64,000 nucleotides of DNA from Pyrinomonadaceae bacterium (GCA_019694355.1 JAIBCB010000002.1:248001-312000); one strand, 5' to 3'. Shown: positions 25,320 through 32,719, counted from the stretch's first letter. Made by a program: numbers and translations. Notes: a model not told the origin generated them from the sequence alone.

Positions 25320-25804
25320 GCCGCCGCGAGGAACTGCGGATTCGCACCCTTTAGAGCGTTGAGAGCTTTGTTGACCTGTTCCCAGGTGAGCCAAAGGATC
25401 GTTCCTTTCTTCATCGGTTCGGGATCGTAAACGAGCACGCCCGTGTCCGCCACACCGCCAAAAACGACGGCGTGGCCATGGTTGTTTCCGTGCCAATTCT
25501 TCTGGACGCTCGCGAAGATCGGGCCGTGCTTGGTGAAGGCCGCGACAAGCGCGTCGTAACTCATTTCGAGACTCGATATCTGTGTCATCTTGAGCGTCGT
25601 CGCCATGAACTTGTTGTCGCTGGATCCCCAATCGCCGTTGCTTTCGTAACGCGACTTGAAACCGGAATCGGAAAGCGGGTCGATCATCGTCCCGCGGCCT
25701 GTGGCCTTTGACCATTTGTATAGCATCGTGTCGCTCGCCCACCAGCAGACGCCATCGGTCGGCTGAGAGACGAGCTCAAGATTCGCAACTTTGTAAATAG
25801 ACAT
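25316..25804 (-). CDS. Papain-like cysteine protease (C70/AvrRpt2-like) on the reverse strand
   Basis: 162 residues, reading opposite to all its phage neighbours and overlapping the portal stop by 4 nt. The catalytic pattern of papain-like C70/C39-type peptidases is visible: Cys20 in GVCWWAS, His111 in NNHGHAVVFGG, and Asp127 in VYDPEP. There is no signal peptide. An isolated, oppositely oriented enzyme gene inside a structural cassette is typical of a cargo (moron) gene expressed from the integrated state. Possible roles are prohead maturation, an effector or an anti-competitor protein; none can be chosen from sequence. Confidence 0.7.
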   Translation of the reverse strand: MSIYKVANLELVSQPTDGVCWWASDTMLYKWSKATGRGTMIDPLSDSGFKSRYESNGDWGSSDNKFMATTLKMTQISSLEMSYDALVAAFTKHGPIFASVQKNWHGNNHGHAVVFGGVADTGVLVYDPEPMKKGTILWLTWEQVNKALNALKGANPQFLAAA

Positions 25805-25931
25805 TTTTTATGCTCCGCAAGATCAAACGTTCAGAACGTGGGATCGGTTCGCAAAAAATACGCGGACCGCCTGAACTCCCATAAGAGACGCGAGGATCAG
25901 AAGTTTTTGCACAAAGAAGATGAGGAGGAAC

Positions 25932-26216
25932 ATGCAGACAGAAAAAGAAGAGGAGAAGCCGGACGAGCAAGCTCCGGCAGTTGAGGCGACACACGAGGAC
26001 GCGTTCCGTGCGTCGATCGATGAGCTGAAGGCAGAGGTCGGCGAACTGCGCAAAGCGCTTACGGCGCGTCCGCAGGCGAAGATCGCGGATATCGATGCCG
26101 CTGCGGGCCGCCGCGAAGAACCGCGATTGACCAAAGAAGCACTCGCGAAAATGACGCAGGCCGAGATCGCCCGGCTTGATTGGAATGAGGTACGCCGCGT
26201 GCTGAGCGCAGGCTAA
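25932..26216 (+). CDS. Small phage scaffolding-like protein
   Basis: 94 residues from the ATG at 25932, directly behind GAGGAGGAAC. The sequence is charged and helical: an acidic start (TEKEEEKPDEQ), a probable coiled coil around FRASIDELKAEVGELRKALT, and a C-terminal helix AEIARLDWNEVRRVLSAG. Size, charge and position directly before the capsid gene fit a scaffolding or decoration protein. There is no recognised family. Confidence 0.55.
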   Translation: MQTEKEEEKPDEQAPAVEATHEDAFRASIDELKAEVGELRKALTARPQAKIADIDAAAGRREEPRLTKEALAKMTQAEIARLDWNEVRRVLSAG

Positions 26217-26237
26217 AGACAGGAGAGAGAAAAGGAA

Positions 26238-27092
26238 ATGGCATTGGATTTTATTCCCACAGTTTGGGCCGCGAGATTGCTCACCGCCCTTGAAGAATCG
26301 CTTGTTTACGGACAGGCAAAGGTCGTTAACCGCGACTACGAAGGTGATATACGCGAGGCCGGCAATACGGTGAAGATCGCGTCGATCAGTGACGTTGCGG
26401 TTGACGATTATGTAAAGAACGTCGATATCAACGACCCCGAAGTGCTGACCGACACCGAGCAGACGCTCACGATCGACCAGGCGAAGTATTTCAACTTCTT
26501 CGTCGATCGGATCGATCAGGCGCAGCAGAACGTGAACGTCCTCGACGAAGCGATGCGACGTTCGGCGTGGAAGCTGCGCGACATTGCCGATTCATACATC
26601 GCCGCGACGATGGAGGCAGCGGTGCTCGGGCCGAACACGATCGGCACGACCGGAACACCGAGAGTGCCGACCAAGGACGACGCGTATGAATATCTCGTCG
26701 ATCTCGGCACGATGCTCGACGAATCGAACACGCCGATCGACGGGCGGTTCGTCATCGTCCCGGCGTGGTTTCACGGACTGCTCCTGAAAGACGACAGATT
26801 CGTGAACGCAGGAACGATGCGTTCGGACCGAAGGCTCGCGAACGGTGCGGTCGGTGAGGCCGCAGGCTTCGAGATCCTGAAATCGAACAACGTTCCGAAC
26901 GATTCGGGCACGAAGTTCAAGATCCTCGCGGGCCACTCGGTCGCAACGTCGTATGTCGAACAGGTCCTCGACCTGCACACGTTCAAACCTGAAAAGCGTT
27001 TTGGCGATGCCGTCAAAGGCCTTCACGTTTACGGCGCAAAGGTCGTGCAGGCGAACTCTCTCGCGATGCTGATCGCCAACAAGGCGGCTTAA
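26238..27092 (+). CDS. Phage major capsid protein (P22 coat/HK97-fold type)
   Basis: 284 residues, preceded by AGGAGAGAGAAAAGG. It resembles the P22-coat-like capsid family: a short start MALDFIPTVWAARLLTALEES, a beta-rich segment GDIREAGNTVKIASIS, the D-Q-A-K-Y-F-N-F-F-V-D stretch, an alpha spine with DSYIAATMEAAV, and a conserved central PIDGRFVIVPAWFHGLLL block. It forms the icosahedral shell. The frame is intact with no internal stops. It lies between the scaffold-like and adaptor genes as expected for a head module. Confidence 0.85.
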   Translation: MALDFIPTVWAARLLTALEESLVYGQAKVVNRDYEGDIREAGNTVKIASISDVAVDDYVKNVDINDPEVLTDTEQTLTIDQAKYFNFFVDRIDQAQQNVNVLDEAMRRSAWKLRDIADSYIAATMEAAVLGPNTIGTTGTPRVPTKDDAYEYLVDLGTMLDESNTPIDGRFVIVPAWFHGLLLKDDRFVNAGTMRSDRRLANGAVGEAAGFEILKSNNVPNDSGTKFKILAGHSVATSYVEQVLDLHTFKPEKRFGDAVKGLHVYGAKVVQANSLAMLIANKAA

Positions 27093-27104
27093 GGGAGGCG
27101 AGCG

Positions 27105-27428
27105 ATGTCGGCTTTGGATGAACTGAAACTGATGACCGCGTGGGATTCGGAACCGGTGTTAACGGAAACCGAACTCAACGCGACGCTCGCAAAGTCCGCG
27201 TTGCCGGATGCCGCGGGCATCCTTCCGCTCGCGACAGGCTGGACGGCGACCTATGACCTGAATGCTGCCGTTGCCGTCGCCTGGCTGATAAAGGCCGGAC
27301 GCGCGGCCGCGACGGTCGAGGTCGATCCGCCCGGTTCGGGCATCGTAACCTCAAAGGTCTTCGATAATTGCCGCAAAATGGCACGGATCTATGCCGGAAA
27401 GCGAAATTCGAGCCAACTTTTGCGTTAA
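27105..27428 (+). CDS. Phage head-tail adaptor-like protein
   Basis: 107 residues, 12 nt after the capsid gene. An N-terminal helix with the acidic SALDELKLMTAWDSEPVLTETEL is followed by an Ala-rich helical bundle (DLNAAVAVAWLIKAGRAA) and a basic end. Small helical proteins at this position are usually gp15/gp6-type connectors that cap the portal. It is the last phage gene here: a terminator follows and no tail gene is found. Confidence 0.65.
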   Translation: MSALDELKLMTAWDSEPVLTETELNATLAKSALPDAAGILPLATGWTATYDLNAAVAVAWLIKAGRAAATVEVDPPGSGIVTSKVFDNCRKMARIYAGKRNSSQLLR

Positions 27429-27449
27429 GTTGTGTGTTGGCAAGCACTT

Positions 27450-27475
27450 AGGCGGTCTTTTGGGCCGCCTTTTTT
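27450..27475 (+). terminator. Rho-independent terminator after the phage head module
   Basis: AGGCGG (27450-27455) pairs with CCGCCT (27465-27470) across a short loop and is followed by a run of six T (27470-27475). It closes the endolysin-to-adaptor transcription unit and separates it from the Fic gene. Confidence 0.8.
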
Positions 27476-27486
27476 CGTTCTGGGAT

Positions 27487-27656
27487 ATGTTTACGCCATC
27501 GACATTTCGCCCGGACGTGTCGATAAAATCGCGTTTTATCGACATAAGGGCATCGATATGTCGATAAAATGGCAAAACATCGACATAAAATCTTGACATG
27601 TTTACGCCATCGACATATCCTCAAGATGTGTCGATAAAACGCTAATTTGTAAACAT
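27487..27656. promoter_or_regulatory. Operator-like array of TGTCGATAAAA sites ahead of the first Fic gene
   Basis: TGTCGATAAAA or its complement occurs at 27518-27528, 27534-27544 (these two form an 11-bp perfect palindrome with a 5-nt gap), 27559-27569 and 27629-27639. The core ATCGACA also occurs at 27498-27504, 27579-27585 and 27609-27615. A 19-bp direct repeat (ATGTTTACGCCATCGACAT) lies at 27487-27505 and 27598-27616, and its first 8 bases recur inverted at 27649-27656 over the Fic start codon. One core lies between the -35 and -10 boxes and one full site lies at the predicted transcription start, which suits repression. Confidence 0.8.
27593..27621 (+). promoter_or_regulatory. Sigma-70-like promoter of the first Fic gene
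   Basis: TTGACA (27593-27598), 17 nt, TATCCT (27616-27621). The predicted start near 27628 leaves a leader of about 27 nt with no Shine-Dalgarno sequence before the ATG at 27655. The spacer and start region carry operator-like sites. Confidence 0.7.
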
Positions 27657-28758
27657 GACAGCTTGGGATCCGCAAAAACCTTATCAAGAATTGCCGCATC
27701 TGCCGCCGCCGGCCGAGATCGAAACTGTGGCCGTTTTGCGGCACTGCATCGCGGCCCGCTCGGCTTTGGCTGAGCTCAAACAGGCGGCGCAGCTTATCCC
27801 GAATCCGGCGATCTTGATAAATACGTTGCCGCTTCTCGAAGCGAGAGCGAGTTCCGAGATCGAGAATATCGTAACGACGACCGACAAGCTCTTTGAGCAT
27901 CTGCGAAATGAATCTTCGGCCGATCCCGCGACCAAAGAGGCGTATCGATATAGCGCCGCGATGTTCGAAGGCCTCGCATCGCTTTCAAATTACCCGCTGA
28001 CCACAAGGACGGCCGAGGCGATCTGCTCTCGTATTCGTGGCGTAGATGTAAAGGTTCGGCGCGTCCCCGGAACTGTTCTCAAGAGTGACCAAACCGAGGC
28101 AACGATCTATTCGCCGCCGGTTGGTGAGGATCTGATCAGAGAGCTTCTTGCGAACTGGGAATATTTTCTCCATGCGGATGACGAACTTGACCCGCTGATA
28201 AAGATGGCGGTCGCACATTATCAGTTCGAGGCGATCCATCCATTCGCAGACGGCAACGGGCGCACAGGCCGCATTCTGAACAGCCTTTACCTGATCGAGA
28301 AAGGCCTCCTGACGATGCCCGTTCTATACTTGAGCCGCTACATTCTGCGGAATCGAGCAGAATACTACCGATTGCTGCTCGGTGTGACCGCGCGAGAGGA
28401 ATGGGAAGAATGGATCCGATTCATCCTGGCCGGCGTCGAAGAGACCGCACATTGGACGACGGCAAAGGTCGCGGCAATTCGCGAACTTGCTGAGAATACG
28501 CGAGCGTATATCAAGGCTTCGGTGCCGAAGATATACAGCTATGAGCTTGCGAACATTATCTTCGAGCTGCCGTATTGCCGCATCACAAACCTGACCGAGA
28601 AAGGAATCGCACAGCGGCAAACCGCGTCGAGATATCTAAAGAGCCTTGTCGAGATCGGCGTTCTGTCGGAGCAGGTTTCTGCGCGAGAAAAGCTCTTTGT
28701 TAATCCAAAGTTTATGCGGCTGCTGACGGAGGAGACGAATAGTTTTGAAAGGTTCTAG
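27655..28758 (+). CDS. Fic-family AMP-transferase with N-terminal inhibitory motif and C-terminal winged helix
   Basis: 367 residues. The inhibitory helix motif S-x3-E-N is Ser66-Glu70-Asn71, next to the Fic_N region. The catalytic loop is HPFADGNGRTGR (residues ~195-206), the full canonical HxFx[DE]GNGRxxR, so the enzyme should be able to transfer AMP (or another nucleotide) once inhibition is relieved. The last ~80 residues (after ~285) look like a winged helix, ending in a QRQTASRYLKSLVEIGVLS recognition-type segment, so the protein may bind DNA. Inhibitor and Fic core in one chain make it a class II Fic. The upstream palindrome array suggests autoregulation. Its 3' end overlaps trmFO by 14 nt. 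Confidence 0.9.
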   Translation: MTAWDPQKPYQELPHLPPPAEIETVAVLRHCIAARSALAELKQAAQLIPNPAILINTLPLLEARASSEIENIVTTTDKLFEHLRNESSADPATKEAYRYSAAMFEGLASLSNYPLTTRTAEAICSRIRGVDVKVRRVPGTVLKSDQTEATIYSPPVGEDLIRELLANWEYFLHADDELDPLIKMAVAHYQFEAIHPFADGNGRTGRILNSLYLIEKGLLTMPVLYLSRYILRNRAEYYRLLLGVTAREEWEEWIRFILAGVEETAHWTTAKVAAIRELAENTRAYIKASVPKIYSYELANIIFELPYCRITNLTEKGIAQRQTASRYLKSLVEIGVLSEQVSAREKLFVNPKFMRLLTEETNSFERF

Positions 28759-30070
28759 TTCTGCGATAAATGTAATTGGCGGCGGGCTTGCGGGTGTTGA
28801 GGCGGCGTGGCAGGCGGCGCGTCGTGGAGCGAAAGTGCGGCTTTTTGAGATGCGGCCGGTCGCGACGACGCCGGCCCATCGCACGGATAAGCTCGCCGAG
28901 ATCGTATGTTCGAACTCGCTCAAATCCGACGAATTCGGCTCGGCCCCATTTCTCTTGAAAGAAGAACTGCGTCGCGGCAGCTCGCTCGTAATGGAGGCTG
29001 CGGCAGCAACGCGTGTGCCCGCGGGTGCGGCGCTTTCGGTGGATCGTGCGAAGTTCGCGGAGTTCATCACCGAGAAGATCGAGGAGCACCCCGCGATCGA
29101 GATCGTCCGCGAAGAGATCAAGGAAATTCCCGCTGAAGGCGTCTCGATCATCGCGACCGGACCGCTCACGAGCGAGGCTTTGACGGCCGAGATAATGCGT
29201 TTTACGGGTGACGATCAGCTTTATTTTTACGATGCGATCGCGCCGATCGTTGCGGCGGATTCGATCGATATGTCGATTGCGTTCAAGGCGGCGAGATACG
29301 GCAAAGGCGGCGATGATTACATAAACTGCCCGATGTCGGAAGCGGAATATGCCGCGTTCTTCGGCGCTCTTGTCGAGGCGAAAAGCGTTCCGCTGAAGCG
29401 TTTCGAGGAGACGCATTGGTTCGAATCGTGCCTGCCGATCGAGGAGATCGCACGTCGCGGCGTCGATACTTTGCGGTTCGGGCCGATGAAGCCGAAAGGC
29501 TTACCCGATCCGCGGACAGGCCGCGAACCTTACGCGTGCGTCCAACTGCGGCAGGAGAATCTGATGGCGGATGCGTACGGCATCGTCGGATTTCAAAATC
29601 ATCTGCGTTACGGCGAACAGGAACGCGTCTTGAAGCTCATTCCGGGCCTTGCGGATGCGGACTTCCTGCAGTTCGGGCAGATCCACCGCAACACCTTCAT
29701 AAACAGCCCGCAGATCCTGAACGAGACACTAGCAGTGCGAAATTCGCCGAACATCTTTTTTGCGGGGCAGATCACGGGCGTCGAAGGCTATGTCGAATCG
29801 GTCTCGACCGGCTGGCTCGCCGGCGTGAATGCCGTCCGCACGCTCGCAGGCGAATCGCTGCTCACCGCACCGCAAACCTCGGCGATGGGAGCTCTCTGCC
29901 GCTACGTTTCGTCCGTAGAGACAAAGAATTTTCAGCCCGTCAACATCACCTTCGGCCTGCTCGAACCGCTGCCCGTAGAGCTCCGCAAAAAACACCGCAA
30001 CAAACGCGAACGCCACATCATCCAGGTCGAACGAGCCCTCAAAGACTGGGACCAATTCATCGCGATCTGA
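28745..30070 (+). CDS. trmFO: Methylenetetrahydrofolate-tRNA (uracil-5-) methyltransferase
   Basis: 441 residues from a TTG at 28745, behind GGAGGAGACG. FAD-binding GGGLAGVEAAWQAA opens the protein, followed by the TrmFO block HRTDKLAEIVCSNSLKSDE, with the cysteine thought to help catalysis. Further along are YINCPMSEAEY, RFGPMKPKGL and, near the end, GVEGYVESVSTGWLAGVNA. It makes ribothymidine-54 in the tRNA T-loop using methylene-tetrahydrofolate, the product pool of FolD (7725). It overlaps the Fic gene by 14 nt, an odd partnership that may place a core tRNA modification gene under the Fic promoter. Confidence 0.93.
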   Translation: MKGSSSAINVIGGGLAGVEAAWQAARRGAKVRLFEMRPVATTPAHRTDKLAEIVCSNSLKSDEFGSAPFLLKEELRRGSSLVMEAAAATRVPAGAALSVDRAKFAEFITEKIEEHPAIEIVREEIKEIPAEGVSIIATGPLTSEALTAEIMRFTGDDQLYFYDAIAPIVAADSIDMSIAFKAARYGKGGDDYINCPMSEAEYAAFFGALVEAKSVPLKRFEETHWFESCLPIEEIARRGVDTLRFGPMKPKGLPDPRTGREPYACVQLRQENLMADAYGIVGFQNHLRYGEQERVLKLIPGLADADFLQFGQIHRNTFINSPQILNETLAVRNSPNIFFAGQITGVEGYVESVSTGWLAGVNAVRTLAGESLLTAPQTSAMGALCRYVSSVETKNFQPVNITFGLLEPLPVELRKKHRNKRERHIIQVERALKDWDQFIAI

Positions 30071-30107
30071 GAATGCGGACTTTGGACAAAAAGAAGACGG
30101 AGGAGAA

Positions 30108-30527
30108 ATGAGCAAACGAGTTATGGAACCGCATAGAATCGCCGTTGCAGTAGTTCTAATACCGAGAGTTTTTTATGCTGAGACTCAGGTGAGTATGTCT
30201 TTCCGTGATTTGATTTTGAATACCGGGTATTGCTGTTCAGCCGAGCATGTTTCGGTCGAGCTTCTCGCGAACGCTCTCCGCGTACGACCGAAGAATGTAG
30301 AAGATTGGCTCGCGTGGTCGGACAACAAACGGACAGACTCAGGTTGGTTCTTTCGCCATCGTCTTACAGGCGGTTTTGAAGTAGGCTATTTGCCTGCGAC
30401 CGAAGATCGGCCGACCTTTCACTACACTAAGACGGAAGTGTTTCGTGCGTGCGCGAAGTTTATCAAATATGAGATCGATGATGTATGCGGTGGATATGAG
30501 AACCAAGGACGCACGGCCGGAAATTGA
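30108..30527 (+). CDS. Hypothetical protein, first of a cassette-like row
   Basis: 139 residues with a good ribosome site (GGAGGAGAA) before the ATG. No domain is recognised. The chain is mixed alpha/beta, with CCSAEHVSVELLANALRV and a C-terminal FRACAKFIKYEIDDVCGG. Codon use is less GC-biased than in trmFO. It begins a run of small unrelated proteins that ends in an Rhs fragment (31943), an arrangement typical of immunity-gene arrays behind polymorphic toxins; an immunity role is therefore possible but not shown. Its end overlaps the next frame by 29 nt. Confidence 0.5.
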   Translation: MSKRVMEPHRIAVAVVLIPRVFYAETQVSMSFRDLILNTGYCCSAEHVSVELLANALRVRPKNVEDWLAWSDNKRTDSGWFFRHRLTGGFEVGYLPATEDRPTFHYTKTEVFRACAKFIKYEIDDVCGGYENQGRTAGN

Positions 30528-30899
30528 AGCTATGTTCAAAGAAGCAATATTGCTTCGTGACGCAGGGGAGTTTGCTCAAGCAATACGGAAGTTAGACGAT
30601 GTTTTGTTAGCTACCCCGAATCGACGAGCGCCGATTCTCGGCGTAATGGGACATATCTATTTCAAAATGGGAAATTTGGATAAAGCCATGGGGAGCTATA
30701 AAGAAGCTGTCGCCCTATCGCCAAATCGGAGTTGGGATCACTTGGCTTGTTTCATACGCTCTGGAGCCTTGGGCGTTTTCAGGAGGCCTATGAAGAAGCG
30801 AAACGGTTTTTGGCTATTCGCGATTCCGAGGAATACCGCCAGATGATTGAGGAAATGCGAAGCACTTTTGAAGCCGCGGGTATTGAAGTAAGTGGATGA
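30499..30899 (+). pseudogene. TPR-repeat protein broken by a one-base frameshift
   Basis: From the ATG at 30499 the frame encodes TPR-like helices (MFKEAILLRDAGEFAQAIRK, GHIYFKMGNLDKAMGSYKEA). At about 30723-30726 the sequence changes frame. Continuing in the frame one base back gives a fluent continuation (SELGSLGLFHTLWSLGRFQ, then EAYEEAKRFLAIRDSEEYRQ) down to a TGA at 30897-30899. Adding one A to the AAA run at 30723-30725 restores a protein of about 133 residues. The small TPR protein with an LxSLGLFHxLW core resembles proteins found beside Rhs toxins. The break could be a true mutation or a sequencing error. Confidence 0.7.
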
Positions 30900-30970
30900 C
30901 CTCATCTGTGGAATCGATTAGTTGGAAGACCGAACGAAAAGAAGATGGCAGGTGCAGGAGGTAAGTCAAG

Positions 30971-31393
30971 GTGTATCGTGTGATATATGGCGCGAGTATC
31001 GTGCTGCAACTCTTTGCGTCGGTTGCCTTTTTGATCGACGAAGGGCGAAGGAGGGCCTCGTCTGAATTTACGAATGAATGTCTCCTATGTATTCTCTTCA
31101 TCGTGGCGTCCGCGTCGCTTGTTTGCGGAGTACTTTTCCTGTTTAGGTATAGTCTTATTTCCAAGCTTCTATTTGCGGCATCACTCTCGGTCGCGGTATT
31201 TTCGAACGTTCTTATACTGCTAAGGGCTTATGAATTAAGAAGGTCGGTCGAGTTCTTCTCACCAGAAATGCTCGAGTTAGCTGAAGCATATTGGACGTGG
31301 TTCGGGTATTTAGAGATCCTGTTGATAACTGCCACCCTACTGGCCATTTTCGCTGGGGTCAGATATCTCGTGGCGTCCCCTAGGGGCAAATAG
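30971..31393 (+). CDS. Four-helix integral membrane protein, unknown
   Basis: 140 residues from a GTG at 30971 with GGAGG 10-15 nt upstream. Hydropathy by eye shows four membrane segments (about residues 5-22, 40-58, 62-88 and 112-132), with short charged loops between. No family is recognised. It sits in the row of small genes before the Rhs fragment; small membrane proteins are common as immunity factors against pore-forming or cell-wall toxins, but nothing here proves it. Confidence 0.55.
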   Translation: MYRVIYGASIVLQLFASVAFLIDEGRRRASSEFTNECLLCILFIVASASLVCGVLFLFRYSLISKLLFAASLSVAVFSNVLILLRAYELRRSVEFFSPEMLELAEAYWTWFGYLEILLITATLLAIFAGVRYLVASPRGK

Positions 31394-31461
31394 CTCCGAT
31401 GCGGTGGCGTGACCCGTTACGCCCGCGACAGCACAAATTCGCACTGGCAAGATAGGAGCTT

Positions 31462-31668
31462 ATGCTCGTACTCGTCAGCCTAATAGTGATGTTCTCCGGA
31501 CTCGCAGGCATCGTCTTTCACAGGCCGCTCGCAAGGTCTATGATGAAATATTATCCGGAACCCGAACAGCTGGTTCCGAAGGCTCAACATCCTAGTATAC
31601 CGGGCGGCCCCTTCTGGGAAGCGCTCCACTCAAATGGGGTCGGCGGCTTTTCAATCTGGGGTAAGTAA
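31462..31668 (+). CDS. Small single-pass membrane protein, unknown
   Basis: 68 residues, ATG at 31462 behind TAGGAG. One N-terminal membrane segment (LVLVSLIVMFSGLAGIVFH) is followed by a short polar tail rich in Pro (YYPEPEQLVPKAQHPSIPGG). It ends 3 nt before the next gene, suggesting cotranscription. No family is recognised. Confidence 0.5.
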   Translation: MLVLVSLIVMFSGLAGIVFHRPLARSMMKYYPEPEQLVPKAQHPSIPGGPFWEALHSNGVGGFSIWGK

Positions 31669-31671
31669 CTT

Positions 31672-31950
31672 ATGAAACTTGTTGACGCAGTTAGGGAAAT
31701 TGAGACTCTCGACGAAGATCTCATCATTTTCATTAAGGATATGGCTGACCAAGATTCCAACATCCTTCTCTCAGCGGGGAATGAAAATGGCCGCGGTGCT
31801 GTCCTATTTCAGGGGGTTAAGTATCACTACCTAATTGAAGTATTTTTGGCGAGAGAGTTTGTCCAAGCTTTGATCGAAGATGCTAATAGAGAGCTAGACT
31901 ATTCGACTATTGCTCAGCGACTATTCGACTATGCGGTGAACGATGCATGA
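31672..31950 (+). CDS. Small acidic hypothetical protein adjoining the Rhs fragment
   Basis: 92 residues, 3 nt after the previous stop. The chain starts VREIETLDEDLIIFIKDM and contains GAVLFQGVKYHYLIEVFLAREFVQALIED. It is acidic and has no signal peptide, as expected for a cytoplasmic immunity-type or regulatory protein. The last codons include a short internal duplication (two copies of CGACTATTCGACTAT-like sequence near 31897-31930). It overlaps the opening of the Rhs frame by 8 nt. Confidence 0.5.
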   Translation: MKLVDAVREIETLDEDLIIFIKDMADQDSNILLSAGNENGRGAVLFQGVKYHYLIEVFLAREFVQALIEDANRELDYSTIAQRLFDYAVNDA

Positions 31951-32415
31951 GATCCGGTGGGCGGCGCAGATGCGTGAGTTCGTCTTTAACGGGGATAACA
32001 AACAATCTCAAGGTAAAGATGCGAGTAACAACGTCGTCGGGACGTATTTTTATGACGGCGAGGGGCACAGGGTCAAGAAGGTGACGCAGACGGAGACGGT
32101 CGTTTATGTTTATTCGAATGGCCGTCAGATCGCGGAGTATTCGACTGCTACACCGGCGGCGAATCCCACGACTAATTACACGGCGACGGATATGCTTGGG
32201 AGCCCGAGGGTGTTGACGGATTCGTTGGGGAATGTTGTTTCGAGGCGGGATTTTTTGCCGTTTGGTGAAGAGCTTTATGCGGATGGCGTGCATCGGACGT
32301 TGGCGGGCAAGTATTCGCAAACCGGACAGGACGGCGTGCGGCAACGTTTTACAGGCTACGAAAAGGACGCCGAGACATCGCTCGACTTCGCCGAAGCAAT
32401 CATCCTCGGGTTTAG

Positions 32416-32570
32416 CAGGCTCTGCCTGTCTATTTGCGGTGAAGCTCTGCTTCACCGTTTGCGTCGGTTTAGCATTTGCGGCTTCGCCGCCGGCGGCAGA
32501 GCCACTCTCTTCATTGGGGTCGGCGTTCGGAAAAGTAGAACTTTTCCGCAAATAGAACGGCAGAGCCGTT
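32416..32570. repeat. Cluster of five short perfect hairpins with 3-nt loops
   Basis: Stem-loops at 32416-32428 (CAGGC-TCT-GCCTG), 32437-32457 (9-bp stem, loop TCT), 32478-32490 (GCGGC-TTC-GCCGC), 32528-32548 (9-bp stem, loop AGA) and 32556-32570 (AACGGC-AGA-GCCGTT). All are perfect; the loop is TCT or its complement AGA in four of five. An outer inverted pair CTATTTGCGG (32430-32439) / CCGCAAATAG (32546-32555) encloses the middle. The cluster replaces the end of the Rhs core, like a REP/BIME-type mobile repeat. Confidence 0.8.
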
Positions 32571-32660
32571 TTTTGGCCGAGGGACAAAAATTGCGGTGGC
32601 CAAAACAGAGCAAGATCGCACTTTCGGGTAGATCAAAGAGGTTACGGAATCAGTTAAATA

Positions 32661-32701
32661 CAGCTATCAGCCGTCAGCTTTCAGCTGGTAGCAGTCAGCT
32701 T
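32661..32701. repeat. AGC-TNTCAGC microrepeat, single copy
   Basis: A short run of CAGCTATCAGCCGTCAGCT-type units (TATCAGC, CGTCAGC, TTTCAGC). The same word recurs at 42043-42061 next to the larger repeat pair at 41956-42108. Confidence 0.6.
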
Positions 32702-32719
32702 CGGCAGTGCCCTTACTAG

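Larger units (their letters stand above)
31943..32719 (+). pseudogene. Rhs-repeat core fragment, truncated at both ends (copy A)
   Basis: The frame carries unmistakable Rhs/YD-repeat core protein from about 31970 to 32400: GTYFYDGEGHRVKKVT, TNYTATDMLGSPRVLTDSLG, RDFLPFGEELYADG, and QRFTGYEKDAETSLDFAEA. There is no N-terminus (secretion and earlier repeats are missing). After DFAEA the normal continuation (RMYANTYGRF in copy B at 46 kb) is replaced by unrelated sequence made of hairpins (32416-32570), then a run of filler to the stop. This is a relic of a large polymorphic toxin. The 171 bp at 32227-32397 are repeated at 46170-46340 with about 18 mismatches by eye. Confidence 0.85.

Noticed and set aside
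25838..25984. 48-codon GTG frame (VRKKYADRLNSHKRREDQK..) before and overlapping the scaffold-like gene
   Set aside because: The peptide looks protein-like, but there is no ribosome site and it overlaps the better supported scaffold-like start; left out for lack of support.
27487..27656. CRISPR array
   Set aside because: The repeats are 7-19 bp, in both orientations and unevenly spaced; there is no cas gene. The same holds for 32882-33016.
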